Below are positions 25,766 to 33,875 of a stretch of 42,056 bases of DNA, piece by piece; within the stretch, counting starts at the first letter, position 1; each line of letters opens with the position of its first letter. Made by a program: the position numbers and the translations under genes. The notes under the pieces were generated by a model. That model worked only from the letters and a program-made list of their open reading frames with translations. It did no database searches and was not told the DNA's origin. This stretch comes from Pseudomonadota bacterium. Its GTDB lineage: Bacteria; Pseudomonadota; Gammaproteobacteria; Burkholderiales; Burkholderiaceae_C. The DNA is taken from the NCBI GenBank assembly GCA_021808445.1, contig JAKBBP010000023.1, positions 1 through 42,056 on the forward strand, in the 5' to 3' direction.

Positions 25766-28700
25766 TGGCGCGCGCACGCGGCCCGCAGGCGCTCCTGGCG
25801 CCGGCTTGCATCCGCCGTGCAGGCCTGGTGGTGGCCGCGGCCGCGCTGGCCGCGCTCTGTGCACTGCGCGCGCTGCTCGGGGCCGACGTGGAGGCCCTGC
25901 CACGCGTGCACTCCCGCCTGGTCGAGGTGCGCGCGCGGGTGCCGGGCTTGGGCCCGCGCAGGGTGGAGTCGCTGGCCACCGCGCCGATGGAGCGTGCGCT
26001 CCTGGGGCTGAGCGGGTTGCAGCGCATGACCTCGCGCAGTACGCCGGGACTTTCGCGGCTGCGACTTCACTTCGCGAGCGGGGTGTCCGCGGCCGAGGCG
26101 CGCGCAAGCGTGCGCTCACGTCTTGATGCCCTGCGTCTGGGAGCGCTGGTGCGGCCGCCGTGGGTCGGGGCCGCGCGCCGGGATCGCCCCCTGGTGCTGG
26201 CCCTGGGATTGACGGCTCCCGCGCTGGGGCCGATGCGTCTGCGTGGGATCGTGCGCTGGCAGCTGCGCCCGCGCCTGCTCGCGGTGCCCGGCGTGGCTTC
26301 GGTGCGCATGTTCGGCGGGCGCGATCGCGCCCTGCTCGTGCAGGTGCGGCCACGCCGTTTGTGGCATCTGGGCGTGGGCATCGATCAGGTACTGCGAGCC
26401 ACCCGGAAGGCCGTGATCACGCCGGGTATCGGCTACGTCGAGACGGCCCAGCAGCGCCTGCTGCTGCGGGCCGAGACGCCCGGAGGTGGTGCGCGGGGAC
26501 TGGCCGAGGCGGTGTTGCGCGTCACGCCCACGCGGGTGCTGACCCTGGGCGACGTCGCCAAGGTGGCTTTTGCGCCCTTGCCCGCGCGCAGTGGGGCGAG
26601 CATCGGTGCCATGCCAGGCATGGAGCTGGTCGTGCGCGCGCAGCCAGACGCTTCGACGCTGCGGGTCAGCCGCGGCGTGGAGCGCACGCTGGGCCGCTTG
26701 CGCGGGCTCCTGAGCCGCGAAGGGGTGGTGCTGCACAGGCCGGTACTGCATCCGGCGGATCTGCTGCGCCGGGTCTTGCGCGAGCTGGCGTGGGGGCTGG
26801 CGCTCGGCCTGCTGCTCGCGCTGGGGGGGCTGCGCCTGTTGTTGCCGGGCTGGCGCCTCGCGGTGGCATGCGCCAGCGCTTCGGCACTGACCCTGTTGCT
26901 CGCGCTCGGGCTCATGGCGGCAGGGGGCTGGGCGCTGGATCTGCAGCGTCTGTCCGCCGCCCTGTTCGGTGCGCTCCTGGCGGGAGCCGACGCACTGCTG
27001 TTGCTGGATGCGTGGCGGCGCCATTCCCGCGACGAGCAGGCGGCCCCGGAGGCGGTTCCGGAACGTCTGTGCGAGGCCGCCCTGGTCGCGCAGCGCGCGA
27101 GCCTTCCCGCCGGGGTGGCCTTGCTGCTCGCATTGCTGCTTCCGCAGCTGGTGCCCGGCGCGACGAGCAGGCTGCTCGCCGCCGTGGCACAGGCTGCCGC
27201 ACTGTCCTTGCTGGTGTCCCTGCTCGTGGGGGCCAGCTTCACGCCGGCGCTGGCGGCGCTTCTGCTCGGCTCGAATCGGTGCCCGACGGGTACCACGCCG
27301 GCCCTGCGTGGCCTGCGGCGTCGCTACATGAGCGTGCAGGCTCGACGCATGACCCGCCGGAGCTTCGTGGCCCTGCTCGCCGCGGCCCTGGTCGCGGCTG
27401 GTGCGTGGGGCTCGCTGCAGAGTCGCGAAGCCTGGCTCGGCAGCCCGCACGAAGGGCCCTTCATCGTGCACATGCGCATGGCACCGGGCTCGTCACTGCA
27501 GGCTTCGATGCTGATGGGAGCGCGCGTGGCGGCAGCCTTGCAACATCTGCCCCAGGTTCGTCTGGTGATGCAGCGTGCCGCGGATGCTGGCCTGGCTTCT
27601 CGCGGCGAGGGTGCGGCGCAGAGCCGGCTCGAGATCGCCCTGCGCGCGGGCGCGGATCCGGTTCAGGCGCTTCAGCGCATCCGCGAGGTGCTGGCCGGCT
27701 TCGCCGGCGCCACCTTCCGCGTCGACAGCCTGTTCGCGAGGCGTCTTCAGCAACTGGAGGGCGCGGGGCGAGACGGCGACGCGGATGTCGTTGCGGAACT
27801 CAGCGGCAGTCGCCTGGGACGCATCGAGCGGGGTGCGAAGCGCGCGGCAGCGATCCTCGGCGCCTTGCCCGGGGCCACGGGGGTGCAGCTTGCCATGCCA
27901 CCGCGCCTGCCCCAGCTGCGCCTGCACCTGCATGCGCGGGCCTTGCGCCTGAGCGGCTCATCCTCACTGGCGGTGCTGCAGCAGGTGCAGACCGCGCTGG
28001 TCGGAGGACACGCCGGTCGGGTGTTCGTCGGCGCGCAGCCGGTCCCCGTGCGCGTGGTGCTGGGTTCCGGCCAGCGCGAGGGACCCCAGGCTCTGGGCAG
28101 CCTGCCGATCCGCACGCCGCGGCGCGGCATGGTTTCGCTGGGCAGCCTCGGGGGATTGCGCCTGGGCACGGCGTCGGCGAGCATCGAGCATGTGGACGGC
28201 GTGCGCGTCCTGCGTGTGCTCGCGTCCACCACCTGGACCCATCCGGAGGCCTTCCTGCACGCTGCGAGCCTCGCCTTGCGTCGTCAGTTGCACCTGCCTC
28301 CGGGGGTGACGCTGCGCCTGCGCCTGCCCGTGGCGGGGCGTGCGCGCCAGCGTGGGCGCCTGCTCGCGGGGGCAGCGCTGGCGGGTGCCGCCGTGCTGCT
28401 GGTGCTGGGCCTGCGCCTGCGCCGGGACGGCCAGCTGTTCCTGGTCTTCGCCGGGCTGGTGGTGGCGTGGGCCGGGGCCATGCTCCTGAGCTGGCTGAGC
28501 GGAACCCGGCTCGGCCTGGGAACCGGGCTTGGGATGCTCGCGCTGGGCGCCGTGGTGCTGCGCGACACCCTGGGGATGTTCACTGCGGAACCTTCGCGCA
28601 GGCCGTCGCAGGCCGAACCCTGGGATGCCGACGCCGAGCTGCGACTGGCCGGCGAGGGTCTCGAGGCCCGGCTGGCGCTCACCCTCGCATGGGGTCTCGG

Positions 28701-28887
28701 GGTGCTTCCGCTGGCGCTGGCGCCCGGGCTCGGCGGCTGGGCGGTCGCCGGTCCCATGGCGCGCAGCCTGCTGGGAGGTCTGGTCGCCTTGCTGGCCTAC
28801 GAGCTGTTCGTGCTTCCGCAGCTGGCGCTGCGCCTGGGCGGGCTCAACCCACCGCGCAGATCGACGCCGAAAGACTCCAGTCGTTGA
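25765..28887 (+). CDS. Diverged HME-RND (CusA/CzcA-like) efflux pump
   Basis: 1,040 residues, the normal length of a CzcA/CusA pump. There is a membrane helix near 20-40, a first periplasmic half (VRARVPGLGPRRVESLATAPMERAL ... SRSTPGLSRLRLHFASG is the family's opening), a helix bundle (340-530), a second periplasmic half (from FIVHMRMAPGSS) and a final helix bundle (920-1020). The TM4 signature VDGAVVxVEN is not conserved. The corresponding stretch (about 396-417) keeps only Asp409 and Asp415, and Asp409 could replace the CusA Asp405 proton relay. Methionines in the HMRM segment are near the CusA copper-binding Met573. Whether it transports metal is unknown. The gene is convergent with, and overlaps by 44 bp, xdhC. 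Confidence 0.7.
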   Translation: MARARGPQALLAPACIRRAGLVVAAAALAALCALRALLGADVEALPRVHSRLVEVRARVPGLGPRRVESLATAPMERALLGLSGLQRMTSRSTPGLSRLRLHFASGVSAAEARASVRSRLDALRLGALVRPPWVGAARRDRPLVLALGLTAPALGPMRLRGIVRWQLRPRLLAVPGVASVRMFGGRDRALLVQVRPRRLWHLGVGIDQVLRATRKAVITPGIGYVETAQQRLLLRAETPGGGARGLAEAVLRVTPTRVLTLGDVAKVAFAPLPARSGASIGAMPGMELVVRAQPDASTLRVSRGVERTLGRLRGLLSREGVVLHRPVLHPADLLRRVLRELAWGLALGLLLALGGLRLLLPGWRLAVACASASALTLLLALGLMAAGGWALDLQRLSAALFGALLAGADALLLLDAWRRHSRDEQAAPEAVPERLCEAALVAQRASLPAGVALLLALLLPQLVPGATSRLLAAVAQAAALSLLVSLLVGASFTPALAALLLGSNRCPTGTTPALRGLRRRYMSVQARRMTRRSFVALLAAALVAAGAWGSLQSREAWLGSPHEGPFIVHMRMAPGSSLQASMLMGARVAAALQHLPQVRLVMQRAADAGLASRGEGAAQSRLEIALRAGADPVQALQRIREVLAGFAGATFRVDSLFARRLQQLEGAGRDGDADVVAELSGSRLGRIERGAKRAAAILGALPGATGVQLAMPPRLPQLRLHLHARALRLSGSSSLAVLQQVQTALVGGHAGRVFVGAQPVPVRVVLGSGQREGPQALGSLPIRTPRRGMVSLGSLGGLRLGTASASIEHVDGVRVLRVLASTTWTHPEAFLHAASLALRRQLHLPPGVTLRLRLPVAGRARQRGRLLAGAALAGAAVLLVLGLRLRRDGQLFLVFAGLVVAWAGAMLLSWLSGTRLGLGTGLGMLALGAVVLRDTLGMFTAEPSRRPSQAEPWDADAELRLAGEGLEARLALTLAWGLGVLPLALAPGLGGWAVAGPMARSLLGGLVALLAYELFVLPQLALRLGGLNPPRRSTPKDSSR

Positions 28888-29845
28888 GCGGTTGCGACAC
28901 GTCGGCCCCGCGACGGATCGCGGTCATCTCGGCCACGATGCTGGCGGCGATCTCGGGGGGAGTCAGCGCGCCCAGGCGCAGGCCCACCGGACCGCGCAGG
29001 CGCGCAGCCTGCTCGGGGCTGACGTCGAACTGCAAGAGTCGTTCGCGGCGCCGCTCGTTGTTCACGCGAGAGCCCAGCGCGCCGACGTAGAAGGCGGGCG
29101 TGCGCAGGGCTTCCATCAGCGCCAGATCGTCGAGCTTGGGATCGTGGGTCAGCGCCACCACGGCACTGGCTTCGTCGAGTTGCATGGCCAGCACTTCGTC
29201 GTCGGGCATGCGCGAGGACAACTCCACGCCGGCGAGTGCATCCCAGCCTTCGTGGTATTCGGTGCGCGGCTCGCACACGGTGACGCGGTAGTCCAGCATC
29301 ACCGCCATCGTGGCCAGGTAGCGCGAGAGCTGTCCGCCCCCGATGATCAGCAGGCGCTGGCGCGGACCGTGCACGGTGCGCAGTTCGCGCCCATCGTAGA
29401 ACAGCGCATCGCCTGCCCTGGCCCTGCGCAGGCGCACCGCGCCGGAGTCCAGATCGACCACGCGCTCGGTGCGCTCGGCGGCTTCCACGCGGCGCAGCAG
29501 CTCGGCCGGCCAGTCCCTGTCCACCATGGGCTCCAGCACCACCTGCACACTGCCACCGCAGGGCAGACCGAAGCGCTGGGCCTCCTCGGCGTTGTTGCCG
29601 TAGACCGTGGTCTCGGGGCGGTGCAGGGCCAGCTCGCCGGCCGCCACGCGCCGGATCAGATCGTCCTCGATGCAGCCACCCGAAAGCGAGCCGGCGACCT
29701 GTCCATCGTCGCGAATGATCATCAGCGAGCCAGGAGGACGCGGGGCCGATCCCCAGGTGCGCACCACCGTGCCGAGCACCACCCGCCGGCCCGCCGCCAG
29801 CCAATCCAGCGCAGTGCGCAGCACGTCGATATCGATGCTGTTCAT
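28844..29845 (-). CDS. xdhC: XdhC-family molybdenum-cofactor insertion protein
   Basis: XdhC proteins bind molybdenum cofactor and help insert it, sulfurated, into xanthine dehydrogenase-type enzymes. The 333-residue protein has the N-terminal XdhC_CoxI part (TWGSAPRPPGSLMIIRDDGQVAGSLSGGCIEDDL) and the C-terminal Rossmann part (LLIIGGGQLSRYLA ... THDPKLDDLALMEAL ... FYVGALGSR). It follows coxG by 15 bp and probably shares its operon. No molybdenum enzyme structural genes are in the window. Its 3' end runs 44 bp into the convergent RND gene. Confidence 0.9.
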   Translation of the reverse strand: MNSIDIDVLRTALDWLAAGRRVVLGTVVRTWGSAPRPPGSLMIIRDDGQVAGSLSGGCIEDDLIRRVAAGELALHRPETTVYGNNAEEAQRFGLPCGGSVQVVLEPMVDRDWPAELLRRVEAAERTERVVDLDSGAVRLRRARAGDALFYDGRELRTVHGPRQRLLIIGGGQLSRYLATMAVMLDYRVTVCEPRTEYHEGWDALAGVELSSRMPDDEVLAMQLDEASAVVALTHDPKLDDLALMEALRTPAFYVGALGSRVNNERRRERLLQFDVSPEQAARLRGPVGLRLGALTPPEIAASIVAEMTAIRRGADVSQPLNDWSLSASICAVG

Positions 29846-29860
29846 CGCAGCTCCCAGGCC

Positions 29861-30532
29861 TCAGCGCTTGCCACGGCCGAACAGCCCAGCCAACCAGGAC
29901 TTGAGCAGGGCCCACACGATGGCGAGGCCGTTGAGTTCGCCCGCGGAGGCGCGCGGCGCGGCCGCGGAATCCGGCTGCCGTGCCGGGCCTGGCCCGTTCG
30001 AGGCCGGAGATGCCTGCGAGGGCGCAGGGGCCTCGCCGGAGGCGGCGCCCGCCGATCCTGCGGGTGCCGCCGGAAGTTGCTGTGCCGCGGTCTGGAAGTT
30101 CGCGACGAACTGGCCGAGCAGCAGCTCGGAGACCTGCACCATCATGCGCCCGCCGAACTGGGCGAACTTGCCGTTGACCTCCACGCGGGCGTCGCCATGC
30201 AGCGTGGTCTGGCCCGGAGCGTCCGCGGAAGGCTCGAGCATGGCGTGCAGTTCCATCGACGCGGAGGACCCGCCCTTGTCGGCTCCCTTGCCACGCAGTG
30301 CCAGGCGGCGCGCGCCGGCGTCCAGCTCGAGCACCTCCACCGTGCCGCCGAACTGGGCCTGCGCCGGGCCCACTTTCACCTTCATCAGCCCCTGGTAGTT
30401 CGTCTCGGACAACTGCTCGGTGATCTGCGCGCCCGGCATGCAGCCGGCCACCGCGCGGATGTCCCTGAGCAGAGCCCACGCACGTTCGGGATCCACCTGC
30501 AGCGGGTAACGCTTGTCGATTTGGACTTCCAT
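29861..30532 (-). CDS. CoxG-family SRPBCC protein with C-terminal membrane anchor
   Basis: A 223-residue protein whose first 150 residues form the SRPBCC/CoxG domain (VDPERAWALLRDIRAVAGCMPGAQITE ... MKVKVGPAQAQFGG). CoxG proteins recruit carbon monoxide dehydrogenase-type enzymes to the membrane in Oligotropha. A Pro/Ala/Ser linker (150-195) is followed by a C-terminal hydrophobic helix (LAIVWALLKSWLAGLFG) and a basic end, which fits a membrane tether. It lies directly upstream of xdhC. Start at ATG 30532; longer frames have no homology. Confidence 0.85.
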   Translation of the reverse strand: MEVQIDKRYPLQVDPERAWALLRDIRAVAGCMPGAQITEQLSETNYQGLMKVKVGPAQAQFGGTVEVLELDAGARRLALRGKGADKGGSSASMELHAMLEPSADAPGQTTLHGDARVEVNGKFAQFGGRMMVQVSELLLGQFVANFQTAAQQLPAAPAGSAGAASGEAPAPSQASPASNGPGPARQPDSAAAPRASAGELNGLAIVWALLKSWLAGLFGRGKR

Positions 30533-30600
30533 GATCCTTCCGGAACCAGAGGTTGGCGCCGAGCCGGAGCCGGCGACGGGCCCAAGATTACCTGTCTGGG

Positions 30601-30612
30601 TGCAAGTTTGCA
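30601..30612 (+). promoter_or_regulatory. Palindrome TGCAAGTTTGCA between coxG and the purine permease
   Basis: A 12-bp inverted repeat TGCAA-GT-TTGCA sits in the 191-bp divergent region, 69 bp upstream of coxG and 112 bp upstream of the permease. It is a plausible repressor operator, but the regulator is unknown. No convincing -10/-35 pair was found; the permease has a strong ribosome-binding site (GGAGGAGA). Confidence 0.4.
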
Positions 30613-30723
30613 TCCAATCCGGCAATTTCGCAGCTTGCTGGTGTCCTGCAACAGCCCCTGGCGGGACAGGACACTCGTTGTCACTAGACTAAGCTTGGCT
30701 CGCGAAACCGGAGGAGAACAACA

Positions 30724-32022
30724 ATGAGTCTGCAATCCCTGTTCAAGTTGGGGGAGCACGGTACCGACGTGCGCACCGAGGTCATGGCCGGCGTGACGAC
30801 CTTCCTGACCATGTCGTACATCATTTTCGTCAACCCGTCGATCCTGTCCACGACGGGAATGGACCACAACGCCGTGTTCGTCGCCACCTGCCTCGCCGCG
30901 GCCTTGGGCACCTTCATCATGGCCTTCGTCGCCAACTGGCCGGTCGGGCTGGCTCCAGGCATGGGGCTGAATGCCTTTTTCGCCTTCACGGTGGTCAAGG
31001 GCATGGGTTTCACCTGGCAACAGGCGCTGGGTGCGGTGTTCATCTCCGGCTGCGTGTTCGTCGCGCTGACCATCACCGGCCTGCGACGCTGGCTGGTGGC
31101 GGGGATTCCGAGCTCCCTGCGCAGCGCCATCGCCGCGGGCATCGGCATGTTCCTGGCGATCATCGCGCTGTCGGGTGCCGGCATCGTGGTGGCCAATCCG
31201 GCCACCAAGGTCGGCCTGGGCGACCTGCACAGCCTGCCGGTGCTGCTCGCGGCGCTGGGTTTTCTGCTGATCGCGGTGCTGGACTATTTTCGTCTGCGCG
31301 GTGCCATCCTCATCGGCATTCTCGCCGTGACCGTGGTCAGCATGCTGCTGGGACTGACCCACTTCCAGGGCATCGTGTCGGCCCCGCCGAGCATCTCCCC
31401 GACCCTGCTCAAGCTGGATATTCCCGGGGCACTGCGCGGGGGCTTCTTTCACATCATCCTGGTGTTCGTGCTGGTGGAGATCTTCGACGCCACGGGGACC
31501 CTGACCGGGCTGGCCCGCAAGGCCGGCCTGCTCGACGGCGCGCGCGAGGAAGGCCTGGGCAGGGCGCTGTTCGCCGACAGCCTGGCGATCTTTTCCGGCT
31601 CGCTGCTGGGCACCAGCAGCACCACCGCCTATATCGAGAGCGCATCGGGCGTGCAGGCGGGAGGGCGCACGGGCCTCACGGCGCTGACCGTGGGGGTGCT
31701 GTTCCTGGCCGCGCTGTTCTTCGCCCCGCTGGCCGCGGTGGTGCCGCCTTGGGCCACCGCGCCGGCCCTGCTGTACGTGGCGGGGCTGATGATGCGCGAG
31801 TTGCTGCAGATCGACTGGAGCGACGTCACCGAGGCGGTGCCCTCGGCGCTGGCCGCGCTGGTCATGCCCTTCACCTACTCCATCGCCAACGGCCTGGCCT
31901 TCGGCTTCATCGCCTACGCGGCGCTCAAGCTGTTCACCGGGCGCGCGCGCGAGGTGCACCCGGCGCTGTGGGTGGTGGCTGCACTGTTCCTGCTGCGCTT
32001 CGCGCTGTTCCCCGCGGATTGA
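30724..32022 (+). CDS. NCS2-family purine (hypoxanthine/guanine-type) permease
   Basis: A 432-residue proton-coupled nucleobase transporter of the AzgA-like branch of NCS2. The conserved N-terminal TEVMAGVTTFLTMSYIIFVNPSIL, the GLAPGMGLNAFFAF motif, the EIFDATGTLTGLARKAG segment and the SSTTAYIESASGV motif all fit the hypoxanthine/guanine/adenine permease group. About 12 membrane segments. Substrate within the purines cannot be fixed. Divergent from the XdhC/CoxG genes, which suggests a link to purine (xanthine) catabolism. Confidence 0.93.
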   Translation: MSLQSLFKLGEHGTDVRTEVMAGVTTFLTMSYIIFVNPSILSTTGMDHNAVFVATCLAAALGTFIMAFVANWPVGLAPGMGLNAFFAFTVVKGMGFTWQQALGAVFISGCVFVALTITGLRRWLVAGIPSSLRSAIAAGIGMFLAIIALSGAGIVVANPATKVGLGDLHSLPVLLAALGFLLIAVLDYFRLRGAILIGILAVTVVSMLLGLTHFQGIVSAPPSISPTLLKLDIPGALRGGFFHIILVFVLVEIFDATGTLTGLARKAGLLDGAREEGLGRALFADSLAIFSGSLLGTSSTTAYIESASGVQAGGRTGLTALTVGVLFLAALFFAPLAAVVPPWATAPALLYVAGLMMRELLQIDWSDVTEAVPSALAALVMPFTYSIANGLAFGFIAYAALKLFTGRAREVHPALWVVAALFLLRFALFPAD

Positions 32023-32036
32023 ATCCGCCCGGGCGG
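32014..32036. terminator. Paired inverted repeats between convergent genes
   Basis: GCGGATT-G-AATCCGC (32014-32028) and CCGCCCGGGCGG (32025-32036) overlap in the 36-bp gap between the permease and MFS genes, ends facing. No T-tract; possibly a bidirectional terminator. Confidence 0.3.
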
Positions 32037-32058
32037 CCCGGCGAGCCGAGAGGCCCGC

Positions 32059-33300
32059 TCAGGACAGGCTGTCGTAGCGTGCCAGCGCGGGAAACATGCG
32101 GCGCCACAGCAGCACGACGCCCAGCGTGCCCAGACCGCCCAGGACCACCGCGGGCACGCTGCCGAACCAGGCCGCGGTGAAGCCGGACTCGAATTCTCCG
32201 AGCTGGTTGGAGGCGCCGATGAACAGGGAGTTCACCGCGTTGACCCGGCCGCGCAACGCATCCGGGGTTTGCAGCTGCACCAGGGTGCCCCGGATCACCA
32301 CGCTGATCAGGTCCGAGCCGCCCAGCACGGCCAGCGCGAGCATCGACAGCCCCGTCCAGCGCGACAGGCCGAACACCACGGTGGCCAGCCCGAACACTGC
32401 CACCGTGGAGAACATCAGGCGCCCGGCATGGCGCTGGACAGGGTGGCGCGCCAGCCAGGCCGCCGTGAGCAGGGCGCCGACCGCGGGGCAGGCGCGCAGC
32501 ATGCCCAGACCCCAGGGACCAATGTGCAGAATGTCCCGTGCGTACACCGGCAGCAGCGCGGTGGCGCCGCCCAGCAGCACCGCGAACAGATCCAGCGAGA
32601 TGGCGCCGAGCACGACCGGGTGCGCGCGGATGTAGCGCACGCCCTCGAGCATGGAGTCCAGGGTGATGCGCGCGCGTCTGGTGCCCTGCATGCGCGGCAG
32701 GCTCAGCAGCAGGCTCACGCCGAGCAGGTCGACCGCGCAGGTCAGGCCGTAGCCGAAGCCAGGGCCCAGGGCAAGCAGCAGGCCGCCAAGCGCCGGCGCG
32801 ATCACGCTGGCGGCCTGGGTGGCCGAGGCAGCCAGCGCGATGGCCCGGGCCAGCAGGGTCTCGGGGACCAGTGCCGGCAGCATGGCCTGCATGCCTGGCG
32901 TATCGAAGGCCCGGCAGGCGCCCACGAGGGCCGACAGGCCCAGGATCAGGGGACGTCCGGGCTGCAGGCCCCAGCCCTGGGCCGCGGCAACCAGCACCCC
33001 CGCGGCGACAGCCTGCAACGCCATGCTGACGGCGACCACATCCCGGCGCTCGAAGCGGTCCACCACGCTGCCGGCAACCAGCACCAGCGCCATGCGCGGC
33101 AGGAACTGCACCAGGCCGACGAGGCCGAGGTCGAGGGCGCTGCCGGTGATCGCGTACATCTGCCAGGCAATGGCCACGCTGAGCATCTGGTACGCGCCGG
33201 TGAGCGCGACACGGGCCAGCCAGAACCGGGCGAATCCCGGGACGCTCCAGACGGAGGTTTCCGAGGGGCTGCAGGACGCGGCAGGGTGGTTGGGTGGCAT
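32059..33300 (-). CDS. MFS transporter (EntS-like)
   Basis: A 413-residue major facilitator with about 12 membrane helices, of the enterobactin-exporter-like/MFS_3 type (FARFWLARVALTGAYQMLSVAIAWQMYAIT ... LVGLVQFLPRMALVLVAGSVVDRFERR). That group exports varied small molecules. Start at ATG 33300, just before the first helix-region homology; the longer frame upstream is non-homologous. Divergent from the ModE-type gene. Confidence 0.82.
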   Translation of the reverse strand: MPPNHPAASCSPSETSVWSVPGFARFWLARVALTGAYQMLSVAIAWQMYAITGSALDLGLVGLVQFLPRMALVLVAGSVVDRFERRDVVAVSMALQAVAAGVLVAAAQGWGLQPGRPLILGLSALVGACRAFDTPGMQAMLPALVPETLLARAIALAASATQAASVIAPALGGLLLALGPGFGYGLTCAVDLLGVSLLLSLPRMQGTRRARITLDSMLEGVRYIRAHPVVLGAISLDLFAVLLGGATALLPVYARDILHIGPWGLGMLRACPAVGALLTAAWLARHPVQRHAGRLMFSTVAVFGLATVVFGLSRWTGLSMLALAVLGGSDLISVVIRGTLVQLQTPDALRGRVNAVNSLFIGASNQLGEFESGFTAAWFGSVPAVVLGGLGTLGVVLLWRRMFPALARYDSLS

Positions 33301-33461
33301 CGGTCGGGGGCGGCAGCCGGGCGCTGGCGGGAAGCTCGAGATTGTCGGAGGGATCCGCCGGCGCTGCACGAGGCCGCGCACGACACGGGCCGCAAAGCGC
33401 ACCGGCCCTATGCTGTGGGCTGGGCGGCCGCGTGGCGCCGCCCTCGCCGTCTCGTCTTCGC

Positions 33462-33875
33462 ATGCCCGACCCTGCTGTCCGCAACGCCCCAGAACGTGCC
33501 GTCGCACAGGCCGCCGAGGACGCCCCCGTGGCGCGTTTCCGGCTGCGCCTGACCCTGGGCGCGCGCATTGCCGTGGGCCCCGGCAGGATCGAGTTGCTCG
33601 AGGCCGTGCGCGATGCAGGCTCGATCACCGCCGCGGCGCGCAGCCTGGGCATGTCCTATCGGCGGGCCTGGATGCTGCTCGACGATCTCAATCGCTGCCT
33701 GCGTGCGCCGGTGGTGGAATCGGTGCACGGGGGAGCCCAGGGCGGAGGCAGCCGCCTCACCGACACGGGGCTGGAGCTGGTGCGCCTGTACCGGCACATC
33801 GAGCAGACCGCGGCGCTCGCCTGCGCAGAGGACCTCGAGCTCCTCAAGGCCCTGCTGGCTGGGGGACGAAGCTAG
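33462..33875 (+). CDS. ModE-type winged-helix regulator (N-terminal domain only)
   Basis: A 137-residue protein with the ModE/LysR-like HTH: LTLGARIAVGPGRIELLEAVRDAGSITAAARSLGMSYRRAWMLLDDLN (residues ~30-78). The strand-wing segment follows with RLTDTGLELVRLYRHIE. There is no C-terminal Mop (molybdate-binding) domain, so molybdate sensing cannot be direct. Standalone ModE-like proteins often control molybdate uptake or molybdoenzyme genes. XdhC and CoxG (28.8-30.5 kb) are the nearest candidates. Its stop overlaps the last 4 bp of the convergent GGDEF-EAL gene. Confidence 0.83.
   Translation: MPDPAVRNAPERAVAQAAEDAPVARFRLRLTLGARIAVGPGRIELLEAVRDAGSITAAARSLGMSYRRAWMLLDDLNRCLRAPVVESVHGGAQGGGSRLTDTGLELVRLYRHIEQTAALACAEDLELLKALLAGGRS

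Noticed and set aside
25765-28887. Claim that the RND pump has lost its proton relay completely
   Set aside because: Asp409 lies close to the position of CusA Asp405 and Asp415 close to the conserved Glu; I cannot decide by eye, so I only state that the signature is eroded.
32269-33552. 427-codon plus-strand frame opposite the MFS transporter
   Set aside because: Gln/His/Arg-rich shadow; the minus strand shows 12 hydrophobic segments.
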